Of a DNA stretch of 6,571 bases, positions 1 to 6,239 are shown one piece after another. The notes under the pieces were generated by a model. It saw only the letters and a list, made by a program, of their open reading frames with translations. It did no database searches and was not told the DNA's origin. Source of the stretch: Candidatus Komeilibacteria bacterium. GTDB lineage: Bacteria > Patescibacteriota > Patescibacteriia > UBA1558. Made by a program: the position numbers and the translations under genes. How positions within the stretch are numbered: the stretch's first letter is position 1; every line of letters begins with the position of its first letter. The stretch is from the NCBI GenBank assembly GCA_024654345.1, contig JANLIN010000051.1, forward strand, positions 1 to 6,571, written 5' to 3'.

Positions 1-467
1 CGAGTGATTTGAACGGACTTGAAGGTAACATAGCGCCGGAGAAGGTGGTCGAAATCATTGATCATAGAAAGGTTCACTCAGCGCACGAGTTTCCCCACGC
101 CAAAGTCCAAATCGAACCGGTGGGAGCCGCTGTTACCTTGATCGCGGAAAAGTTCATGCAGTCGAAAATGGAAATCTCGAAGGAATCAGCCACCCTAATG
201 TATGCGGCTATAGTTTCAAATACTCTCAATTTCAAAGGGACGGTAACTACCGACCGAGACAAGACGGCCGCTGACTGGCTCAATCGGACGGCCCAGCTAT
301 CGGCTGGGTTTTGGAAAGAGATGTTTATGGCCAAATCAGATCTCGCCGGATCCAAGCTCTCAGAAAGGATGAAGGGGGACTTTGCCTGGTTCGTGATTGG
401 CGGACGGAAGATTGGTATTGCTCAGATAGAAATGATTGGTGTCAGGAAGCTTTTGGTAGAGCGGTAA
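1..467 (+). CDS. DHH/DHHA2 phosphoesterase, family II inorganic pyrophosphatase-like (5' partial, ends at an in-frame stop)
   Basis: The frame is open from the window edge (first complete codon at 3-5), so the true start and the N-terminal metal-binding motifs lie upstream; the TTG at 9 is only the first start-like codon. Family II pyrophosphatases are cytoplasmic Mn/Co-dependent enzymes that hydrolyse pyrophosphate, with a DHH domain followed by DHHA2. Visible here, numbering from the TTG: EIIDHR (residues 15-20) at the DHH motif, IEPVGAAVTLIAEKF (35-49), IVSNTLNF and TTDRD (68-84), then KEMFMAKSDL (103-112) and KIGIAQIEMIG (134-144), which opens DHHA2. Two positions are unusual: the second His of DHH is Arg, and the Asp of the usual SDT/SDS motif is Asn. 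The TAA at 465-467 truncates DHHA2, and matching sequence continues in the same frame to 704. The fold assignment is strong; pyrophosphatase activity is uncertain because of the substitutions and the stop. It may be a related DHH protein of other substrate, or a decaying gene. Confidence 0.8.
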   Translation, partial: SDLNGLEGNIAPEKVVEIIDHRKVHSAHEFPHAKVQIEPVGAAVTLIAEKFMQSKMEISKESATLMYAAIVSNTLNFKGTVTTDRDKTAADWLNRTAQLSAGFWKEMFMAKSDLAGSKLSERMKGDFAWFVIGGRKIGIAQIEMIGVRKLLVER

Positions 468-704
468 GCAGATATCCTTCACATCCTCGAGGAGTTAAAA
501 GTTGATTATGAACTTGATTTTATATTCCAGAATACGATTGAGTTGGAAGAACTGAGGAATTTTTTTGTTACCGCCGATGATTCAGCTAAAGTCCTTTTGG
601 AGAAAGTTTTAAACATCCGATTTTCCGGTGCGGTGGCAGAGAGGCCGGATTTAATCATGCGGAAGCAGATTGTGCCACTATTAAAAAAGGAGTTGGAGGT
701 ATAA
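468..704 (+). pseudogene. C-terminal remainder of the DHHA2 domain, downstream of the in-frame TAA
   Basis: Reading on in the same frame as the upstream phosphoesterase gives about 78 residues with no further stop until TAA at 702-704. It begins ADILHILEELK and ends with MRKQIVPLLKKELEV. The last segment resembles the C-terminal SRKKQ-type basic motif of family II pyrophosphatases, which binds phosphate, followed by the hydrophobic VVP/IVP stretch. This piece therefore completes the DHHA2 domain that the upstream frame starts, and no frameshift is needed to join them. There is no in-frame ATG and no Shine-Dalgarno sequence near its beginning (a TTG lies at 543-545), so independent translation is unlikely. 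Either the gene carries a nonsense mutation, or the stop is a sequencing/assembly error, or it is read through. Confidence 0.72.
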
Positions 705-728
705 TAACGGAATATACCTTTTAAAATA

Positions 729-757
729 GTGATATTTATCCATAAATAATATATAAT
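729..757 (+). promoter_or_regulatory. Sigma-70-type promoter for the ECF sigma / membrane protein pair
   Basis: A perfect TATAAT -10 box lies at 752-757. Seventeen bases upstream is GTGATA (729-734), which matches TTGACA at four of six positions. Transcription would start near 764, giving a leader of about 93 nt before the ATG at 857. The motif matches the housekeeping consensus, so the pair may be expressed basally by RpoD. No separate ECF-type autoregulatory promoter was recognised. Confidence 0.55.
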
Positions 758-759
758 GA

Positions 760-786
760 GGGCGCCAGAGGAGCCCTTTTGTTGTT
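760..786 (+). terminator. Intrinsic terminator after the phosphoesterase gene
   Basis: GGGC (760-763) pairs with GCCC (773-776). Inside it CC (765-766) pairs with GG (770-771) around an AGA loop, with one G/A mismatch between the two helices. A T-rich run, TTTTGTTGTT, follows at 777-786. It lies about 55 nt after the phosphoesterase stop and ahead of the sigma factor gene, as expected for the end of that transcript. It overlaps the start point predicted for the next promoter, so only upstream RNA would carry the whole hairpin. Confidence 0.6.
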
Positions 787-787
787 A

Positions 788-834
788 CCTTTTTCCTCTC
801 GGATCGTAGTATTAAGTAGAGGGGTATAAAAAGG
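788..834 (+). repeat. Imperfect inverted repeat in the leader of the sigma factor gene
   Basis: CCTTTTT (788-794) is complementary to AAAAAGG (828-834), and directly inside it CCTCT (795-799) is complementary to AGAGG (818-822). The 3' side has a 5-nt bulge (823-827) and the loop is 18 nt. The structure falls within the predicted leader, but it is A/T-rich with a large loop, so stability and function are doubtful. Confidence 0.3.
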
Positions 835-856
835 GCGACAGTTTAAATCTATTAAT

Positions 857-1405
857 ATGACTGACGGGGATATAATTCGCAGTTGTCAGTCGGGAGAGTT
901 AGAACAGTTTGCCCAACTCTACGACCGTTATGCCGCGAAAATTTATAAATATATTTACTACCGGGTGCGAGAAAAAAGCACGGCGGAGGATTTGACTAGC
1001 CTGACGTTTACCAAAGCATTGGAGAATATAGGCAAGTACAAATCGACACAGGGGACTTTTTCCGCTTGGATATACCGGATAGCCAAGAATACTCTGATCG
1101 ATCACTATCGCACGGATAAGAATGATGATGGTTTAGAGACGGTAGCGGAGAAAGGTGTCGAGGTGGACTATGAAGGAGCGGTGGATGCACGTCGTCGGTT
1201 GGCTGAGGTGGAGGAATATATGCAGACCATGAAACCTGAACAGCAGGAGATAATCCGACTGCGGCTGTGGGATGAGCTCAGCTACCAGGAAATCGCGGAA
1301 GTGGTCGGCAAAAGTGAGGCTAGTTGCAAAATGGCCTTTTCCCGAGCTATTGCGGTATTGCGAGCGGGATTGGCGATACTATTACTATTTCTATTAACTC
1401 AATAA
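857..1405 (+). CDS. ECF-type RNA polymerase sigma factor (sigma-70 family, group 4)
   Basis: This 182-residue protein has the size and two-domain layout of extracytoplasmic-function sigma factors, which direct RNA polymerase to a small regulon, often in response to envelope signals. Region 2 spans about residues 14-88, with FAQLYDRYAAKIYKYIYYRV, then AEDLTSLTFTKALENI and the WIYRIAKNTLIDHYR helix that binds core polymerase and the -10 element. Region 4 spans about 118-170, with MKPEQQEIIRLRLWDELSYQ and the helix-turn-helix LSYQEIAEVVGKSEASCKMA that reads the -35 element. Regions 1.1, 1.2 and 3 are absent. The C-terminus is odd: after the last region 4 helix it ends in a hydrophobic stretch (LAILLLFLL, about 172-180). 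The ATG at 857 is the natural start for region 2; no Shine-Dalgarno sequence is visible before it. One nucleotide separates its stop from the next start, indicating a shared transcript and probable translational coupling with the membrane protein. Confidence 0.9.
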   Translation: MTDGDIIRSCQSGELEQFAQLYDRYAAKIYKYIYYRVREKSTAEDLTSLTFTKALENIGKYKSTQGTFSAWIYRIAKNTLIDHYRTDKNDDGLETVAEKGVEVDYEGAVDARRRLAEVEEYMQTMKPEQQEIIRLRLWDELSYQEIAEVVGKSEASCKMAFSRAIAVLRAGLAILLLFLLTQ

Positions 1406-1406
1406 T

Positions 1407-2963
1407 ATGAGCAATAATATAGATAAAATTTTAGCTGACTTGTATGTCATTGATGAAAGTTTACGAGACCATGAATCACAGCTAAAGGACATTATTCAAA
1501 ATATTCTAGCGTCACGGCCGGACGTTGATATTGATCGGGACTTTGAGCAAACTCTTCGTACGGAGCTGCTCACCCGCGCCGCCGAAATAAAAAAAGGACG
1601 GCAAGACAGTAAATTTACAATTAATAGCTTACTTATGAATAAGAAGTTTTTGTACGGCATCGGCGGCGCGGCTCTCTGCGCGTTGTTGGTAGTGCCGATA
1701 ATGTACTATAGTGGCGCGGCCAATCTTCAGCCTTTGGCGCTGGATTTGAATCCGCGACTGGTTCAGGCGGCGCCCAATGCCTTCGGTGCCTTGACGGTGG
1801 CCGGTGGGCCAAATGCGCAAGAAAGTGCCAGCTTTCGATCGTCAGCCGGTGGTGGTAGCGGCGTAGCTATGGATACTGCCGCCACCCCCGTGTCGGATGG
1901 TTTGGGTGGCGATGGACGGGTTGCCAGCGACATGATTGTGGCTCCCGACGTCGAAATCAAATACAGCTACAGCGGAGAAGAGGTAACAATTGATGAGGAA
2001 CAAATGCTGGTTTTGAAACGACTTAAGAATGGTTTCAATGACCAACAGCTGGCCGGAATATTGCAACGGATGAATTTCAACAACCTTGATTTGGGTAAAT
2101 TTTCCAATGTTCAGGTACAAAATATAACTCTGGTTGAAGACCGACAGTATGGCCTGATGTTGAATATCGATTTTGTGGAAGGAGCCGTCTATATCAGCGA
2201 AAACTGGAGGCAGTGGCAAGCGGCCTCTCCGGTCTGTAGCGATGAGGGTTGTTGGGAAAGGAACCGCTTGCAGTATGGCGACATACCGGCGGATGATCAA
2301 CTGATTGCCTTGTCTAACGATTTCCTCAACCAGTACGGTATAGATTTATCCTCGTTCGGTACGCCTGAGGTCGACAATCAGTGGAAATTGTACTATGAGC
2401 GAGCTGAGGATAAGACCAGCTATTACGTGCCTGAAATTGTCAGCGTTGTCTATCCGCAACTCTATCAGGGACAACCAGTATACGACGAATCAGGTAATAA
2501 AGCCGGCGTGCGGGTCAACATAAATGTTCGAGTTAAGCGAGTCACAGGATTGTACGGACTACGATCGCAACAATACCAGTCATCGCTGTATGACATTGAA
2601 ACTGATTTTGCGCGGATTAAAGCTATTGCCGAAAAGGGCGGACGTTATCCGATCTATTACTACCAGCCGAATGTCAGCGAAATAAATCTTGAATTGGGTA
2701 CGCCCACTATCAGCTATGTGCAAGTTTGGAAGTATGAAAATAATGAAAGTCATGAGCTAATGGTACCGGCCATGGTATTTCCCATCATTGGCAGTACGGC
2801 TGATCAGCCGATGTACCGACAAAATGTGATAGTGCCCTTGCCAAAAGATTTATTGAATGATTTTGGTCAAGATGGACCGATACGCATATTGCCGGTGGAG
2901 CCTATGGGTGGTGATGGATCTGGAGCTATCGAGCCAGCTATCATTGAAGATACTGAGATCTAG
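1407..2963 (+). CDS. Single-pass membrane protein, candidate anti-sigma factor / envelope sensor
   Basis: I do not recognise a named family. Of 518 residues, the first 80 are hydrophilic and probably helical, including DIDRDFEQTLRTELLTRAAE (41-60). One membrane segment spans about 81-102 (FLYGIGGAALCALLVVPIMY), preceded by NKK, which predicts N-in/C-out topology. A Gly/Ala/Ser-rich linker follows at about 133-175, then an extracytoplasmic region of about 340 residues, rich in Tyr, Asn and Gln and probably mostly beta. Cys277 and Cys282 (SPVCSDEGCW) could form a local disulfide. The gene starts 1 nt after the ECF sigma factor with no Shine-Dalgarno sequence, so translation is probably coupled. 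Sigma factors are commonly co-transcribed with membrane anti-sigma factors whose cytoplasmic N-terminus holds the sigma factor, and this topology fits. The HxxxCxxC zinc anti-sigma motif is absent, so the role is inferred from context. It could instead be a target or surface protein. Confidence 0.65.
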   Translation: MSNNIDKILADLYVIDESLRDHESQLKDIIQNILASRPDVDIDRDFEQTLRTELLTRAAEIKKGRQDSKFTINSLLMNKKFLYGIGGAALCALLVVPIMYYSGAANLQPLALDLNPRLVQAAPNAFGALTVAGGPNAQESASFRSSAGGGSGVAMDTAATPVSDGLGGDGRVASDMIVAPDVEIKYSYSGEEVTIDEEQMLVLKRLKNGFNDQQLAGILQRMNFNNLDLGKFSNVQVQNITLVEDRQYGLMLNIDFVEGAVYISENWRQWQAASPVCSDEGCWERNRLQYGDIPADDQLIALSNDFLNQYGIDLSSFGTPEVDNQWKLYYERAEDKTSYYVPEIVSVVYPQLYQGQPVYDESGNKAGVRVNINVRVKRVTGLYGLRSQQYQSSLYDIETDFARIKAIAEKGGRYPIYYYQPNVSEINLELGTPTISYVQVWKYENNESHELMVPAMVFPIIGSTADQPMYRQNVIVPLPKDLLNDFGQDGPIRILPVEPMGGDGSGAIEPAIIEDTEI

Positions 2964-3016
2964 ATTCTACAGAGAGACGAACAATAAAAGCCGAAAATTA
3001 GCATTTCACTCTCAGC

Positions 3017-3050
3017 CGCCCGTCCGTTTGCCAACGGACGGGCGATGTTT
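3017..3050 (+). terminator. Strong hairpin, likely terminator of the sigma/membrane-protein unit
   Basis: CGCCCGTCCGTT (3017-3028) and AACGGACGGGCG (3033-3044) form a perfect 12-bp GC-rich stem with the 4-nt loop TGCC, followed by ATGTTTTAAAA. The run of only four T residues is short, but stem strength and position (about 50 nt after the stop at 2963 and before the dnaG promoter) favour termination. A dispersed palindromic repeat is an alternative. Confidence 0.6.
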
Positions 3051-3058
3051 TAAAATGA

Positions 3059-3093
3059 AAGACTAATGTCGGCATATTTAGTATAATATCCCC
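3059..3093 (+). promoter_or_regulatory. dnaG promoter, placed for a leaderless mRNA
   Basis: A perfect TATAAT lies at 3082-3087. The A of the dnaG ATG (3094) is seven bases past the end of the box, which is where transcription normally begins. The -35 region at 17-bp spacing is AAGACT (3059-3064), only three of six matches. No Shine-Dalgarno sequence precedes the ATG, since the bases just before it are TATCCCC, in agreement with a leaderless transcript. Confidence 0.6.
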
Positions 3094-4893
3094 ATGAATA
3101 ACCAAATTGAAACTATCAAGGAGCGCACGGATATTGTGGAGTTGGTGCAGGAATACATCAAGCTGACACCGGCTGGTATGGGCAGTTTTAAGGCATTATG
3201 CCCCTTTCACAACGAAAAATCCCCCTCATTTATAGTTTCTCGGGACAAGCAGATATGGCACTGTTTTGGATGCGGGGAGGGCGGCGATGCTTTTACCTGG
3301 GTGCAACGCATTGAAGGGGTTGATTTTCCGGAGGCCCTGCGCATATTGGCCCGCAAGGCCAACGTCCAATTGACCTATGAGAAACCGGAAGTTAACAATG
3401 AGAAAACTCGCCTTCTCGACATTTGCGAAGCGGCGGCATCATACTGGCACAAATTGTTAACCGAAGATAAAGCGGCACAGCCGGTAAGAGATTATGTCAA
3501 AATGCGCGGCTTGAAGGCAGAAACGACCACACAGTGGCGGATCGGCTGGGCCCCTGATGCTTGGGATGACATTCTCGGTTACCTCAAGACCAAAGGCTAT
3601 ACGGAGAAAGAAATATTTGCCGCCGGCCTGTCTGCTAAAAAAGAAAACTCATCTCAGTATTATGATCGATTTCGTAACCGTCTGATATTTCCCATTGGCA
3701 ACGGTCATGGACAGGTGGTTGGTTTTACCGGACGGACTATGGGTGATGACAAAGCCAAGTATATTAACACGCCTCAAACATTGATTTATAACAAAAGCAA
3801 TATTCTCTTCGGTTTGGACAAGGCTCGCACTGCCGTCCGACGACTGGATTATGCAATCTTGGTGGAGGGTAATATGGATGTAATAGCCGTAGCTCAGTCC
3901 GGTACTGCCAATGTAGCGGGAATTTCCGGTACGGCGCTGACTCCGGAACAGATCAAAATCATTCGACGTTATACAAACAATGTTATGATCTCTTTCGATA
4001 ATGACACTGCCGGCCAACGAGCGGCATTACGTGGTCTGGATCTGGCTTGGCAAAGCGGTTTGAACGTGAAGATCATTGTTTTGAAACACGGCAAAGATCC
4101 GGACGAGTGCATAAAAAAGGATCCGGAATTGTGGCGCGCTTCTGTCAAAGAGGCGATTGGTATTATTGACTTTATATTCAAGGTGGTATTGTCCGCGTTG
4201 GATTTGCAACGGAGTGATCACAAGAAGAAGGCGGCGGCAGAATTGATTCCTGTTCTGTCCAGATTGCCCGATCCGATTGAAAGGTCGCACTACATCCAAA
4301 AACTGGCTGACATTCTGGCTGTTCAGCCGGAACTTCTGGAGGCAAAAGTCAGAGAAGGTAATGACAAAACACAACGTCCGCAAAAGAGCGATGAATCATC
4401 GCCCAAGGAAATGGTGGACATGGTACGTCGCCTGGGAGAGTCCATGTTGGCGGCGCTGATAAAGAAGCCGGCGCTGATTAGTCTGGCGACGGACAAAGTG
4501 ATGCCGGAGGAGTTGCAGCAATTCCCGGATCTGCAAGAGGTTTACAAACAGCTGATTATTAAGTATAATTTGGACAATTCATCTGATTCTAATTCGAAGG
4601 ATAGTACAATTGTTTCTAACCTGAAAAAGAATCTCAGCTCCTCAGCGGCTGCAAAACTGGATGAGTTGGAATTATTGGCTGAAAAAGACTACAGTCATTT
4701 AAGCGAGCATGAGCTTGAGCATGAATTTTTTCTCCTAGTTAACAGAATTTTATTAGAAAATCATCGGCGGTGTCTGCAAGATATAGAGATTCGGTTGCGA
4801 AAGGCAGAGGCAATAGGCAATATTGCAGAGGCAAATAAACTAATGGAGGATAGTAACTATCATAATCAGCAGATAAATATACTATCAAAGTAA
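3094..4893 (+). CDS. dnaG: DNA primase DnaG
   Basis: DnaG synthesises the RNA primers for replication and works with the replicative helicase DnaB at the fork. The 599-residue length is typical. The N-terminal zinc-binding domain (about 1-95) has the CHC2 ligands Cys36, His39, Cys57 and Cys60 in CPFHNEKSPSF and WHCFGCGEGGDAF. The polymerase core contains DRFRNRLIFPI (191-201) and the GFTGR motif (210-214). The TOPRIM segment has LVEGNMDVIAVAQ with catalytic Glu258, and FDNDTAGQRA with metal-binding Asp302 and Asp304. The usual EGYMDV reads EGNMDV here, a small variation next to the catalytic Glu. Residues from about 440 to the end are helical and match the position of the helicase-interaction domain. 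The start at 3094 is supported by the typical DnaG beginning (IKERTDIVELVQEYIKL) and the -10 box directly upstream. rpoD follows 43 nt downstream, the familiar primase-sigma pairing; rpsU is not seen upstream. Confidence 0.97.
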   Translation: MNNQIETIKERTDIVELVQEYIKLTPAGMGSFKALCPFHNEKSPSFIVSRDKQIWHCFGCGEGGDAFTWVQRIEGVDFPEALRILARKANVQLTYEKPEVNNEKTRLLDICEAAASYWHKLLTEDKAAQPVRDYVKMRGLKAETTTQWRIGWAPDAWDDILGYLKTKGYTEKEIFAAGLSAKKENSSQYYDRFRNRLIFPIGNGHGQVVGFTGRTMGDDKAKYINTPQTLIYNKSNILFGLDKARTAVRRLDYAILVEGNMDVIAVAQSGTANVAGISGTALTPEQIKIIRRYTNNVMISFDNDTAGQRAALRGLDLAWQSGLNVKIIVLKHGKDPDECIKKDPELWRASVKEAIGIIDFIFKVVLSALDLQRSDHKKKAAAELIPVLSRLPDPIERSHYIQKLADILAVQPELLEAKVREGNDKTQRPQKSDESSPKEMVDMVRRLGESMLAALIKKPALISLATDKVMPEELQQFPDLQEVYKQLIIKYNLDNSSDSNSKDSTIVSNLKKNLSSSAAAKLDELELLAEKDYSHLSEHELEHEFFLLVNRILLENHRRCLQDIEIRLRKAEAIGNIAEANKLMEDSNYHNQQINILSK

Positions 4894-4911
4894 ATCATTA
4901 TTTATTAAATA

Positions 4912-4936
4912 GGGAATATTTTATTCCTAATTTTTT
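4912..4936 (+). terminator. Small hairpin plus T-tract abutting the rpoD start (possible terminator/attenuator)
   Basis: GGGAAT (4912-4917) pairs with ATTCCT (4923-4928), including one G-T pair, around the loop ATTTT. After AA comes a run of six T residues (4931-4936) that touches the rpoD ATG at 4937. The layout is that of a weak intrinsic terminator, which would reduce read-through from dnaG into rpoD. The stem is short and A/T-rich, so this is tentative. Confidence 0.4.
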
Positions 4937-6220
4937 ATGCCAGCGAAGAAGAAAAAGGCTTCAGTAAAGAAGTCAACAACTAAAAAGAGCAGTAAAAAGA
5001 CGGTCGCCCGCAAAGCGAGTGTCAAAAAAGCGAGCGGAGTAAAGAAGCCCCAACGGGCAAAGAAAACTCCCAAAGCTAAAAAGCCGAGTCAGGCAAAAAA
5101 AGTTACCAGCAAAACTAGTGGAAAAAAAAGACCGGTCAGTAAGAATGTACCGGTAATTGAAGTGGTCCATCCCAAGGAGGAAAAATTGACGCAACTGCAC
5201 CAGAAAGGGCGTCTCCGTGGATTTCTGACGGAGGACGAAGTGGTTTATGCTTTTCCCGAGGTGGAGGAATATATTGATGAGCTTGAGAATTTTATCGATC
5301 GGTTGGAAGATAGTGGCATCGGTATTGTCATCCCTGAAGGCGGGATACTAGACTTGGAGATGAATCCGGCGGATAAATTAACTGATTTGATAGACTTGTC
5401 AGCCGATTCCATCCAGATGTATTTACGAGAAATAGGACGTGTGGCGCTGTTGAACAATGAAGAAGAGGTCCAACTGGCCAAAAGAAAGGAGAAGGGTGAT
5501 ATGGAAGCCAGAGCCAGATTGATCACCGCCAACTTACGACTGGTTGTTTCGATCGCCAAAAAATTTGTTGGCCGCAATTTGTCTCTGTTGGATTTGATCC
5601 AAGAGGGTAATATTGGTTTATTTCGAGCCGTGGAGAAGTTTGACTATCGCAAGGGTTACAAATTTTCGACTTACGCTACTTGGTGGATCCGACAAGCAAT
5701 CACACGCGCCTTGGCTGATCAGTCACGGACGATTCGTATCCCCGTGCACATGGTGGAGACTATAAACCGTTTTCAGCAGGTGGAAAGAAGGCTTATTCAG
5801 GACCTGGGGCGCGAGCCCTTGCCGGAAGAGATTGCCGCGGAGATGGGGGAGGATGTGGACAAAGTAAGGCAGATTATCAAAATTTCTCAAGAAACGGTCT
5901 CGCTGGAGACCTCGGTTGGTGAAGATGACGAGGATAGTACGCTGGGAGATTTTATCGAGGATGACAAAACCGTATCGCCCGATCGAGTTGCCTCATTGCA
6001 ACTATTGCGAGATCACGTACGGCGGATCATCGGTGAGCTATCGGCGCGAGAGCAAAAAATATTGGAAATGAGATTCGGCCTTGATGATGGTGTTGCTCAT
6101 ACGCTGGAAGAGGTGGGTCAGGAATTCGGTGTCACCCGCGAACGTATTCGGCAGATCGAAGCCAAAGCCCTGGAGAAAATACAGCAACATCTGGATATGA
6201 GGAAGTTGCGCGATTACTAA
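4937..6220 (+). CDS. rpoD: Primary (housekeeping) RNA polymerase sigma factor RpoD/SigA
   Basis: RpoD directs core RNA polymerase to most promoters. The 427-residue protein has the full primary-sigma layout. Residues 1-70 form a tail with 26 Lys and 3 Arg and no Asp or Glu. About 81-135 resembles region 1.1 (KGRLRGFLTEDEVVYAFPE and the acidic helix after it). Region 1.2 starts near 156 (DSIQMYLREIGRVALL). Region 2 runs about 190-270, with RLITANLRLVVSIAKKFVGR, LDLIQEGNIGLFRAVEKFDY and the -10-reading segment FSTYATWWIRQAITRALADQ. Region 3 is about 272-345 (GREPLPEEIAAEMG). Region 4 is about 352-420, with the helix-turn-helix TLEEVGQEFGVTRERIRQIE. Regions 2 to 4 are all present, which separates it from alternative sigma factors. 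The start at 4937 has only a T-run before it and no Shine-Dalgarno sequence; a later start would remove the basic tail but no in-frame ATG occurs before region 1.1. It lies 43 nt after dnaG and may be partly co-transcribed. Confidence 0.97.
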   Translation: MPAKKKKASVKKSTTKKSSKKTVARKASVKKASGVKKPQRAKKTPKAKKPSQAKKVTSKTSGKKRPVSKNVPVIEVVHPKEEKLTQLHQKGRLRGFLTEDEVVYAFPEVEEYIDELENFIDRLEDSGIGIVIPEGGILDLEMNPADKLTDLIDLSADSIQMYLREIGRVALLNNEEEVQLAKRKEKGDMEARARLITANLRLVVSIAKKFVGRNLSLLDLIQEGNIGLFRAVEKFDYRKGYKFSTYATWWIRQAITRALADQSRTIRIPVHMVETINRFQQVERRLIQDLGREPLPEEIAAEMGEDVDKVRQIIKISQETVSLETSVGEDDEDSTLGDFIEDDKTVSPDRVASLQLLRDHVRRIIGELSAREQKILEMRFGLDDGVAHTLEEVGQEFGVTRERIRQIEAKALEKIQQHLDMRKLRDY

Positions 6221-6239
6221 TTTCTTGAGGCAAGTATTT

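Noticed and set aside
465..467. Stop-codon reassignment as an explanation of the TAA
   Set aside because: TAA ends the ECF sigma, dnaG and rpoD genes where their families are expected to end, and no gene has in-frame TGA, so neither TAA nor TGA recoding fits.
311..505. 64-codon plus-strand open frame spanning the in-frame TAA
   Set aside because: Its translation is unrelated to DHHA2, whereas the domain continues in the original frame on both sides of the TAA; a frameshift explanation is not needed.
1842..2300. 152-codon open frame on the minus strand
   Set aside because: It lies wholly inside the membrane protein gene, has no recognisable domain, promoter or ribosome site, and looks like an antisense shadow.
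4027..4383. 118-codon minus-strand open frame within dnaG
   Set aside because: It overlaps a clearly conserved coding region in the opposite strand and shows no family features.
4937..5146. Separate small histone-like gene
   Set aside because: The lysine-rich stretch continues in frame into region 1.1 and the rest of RpoD without a stop, so it is a tail of the sigma factor.
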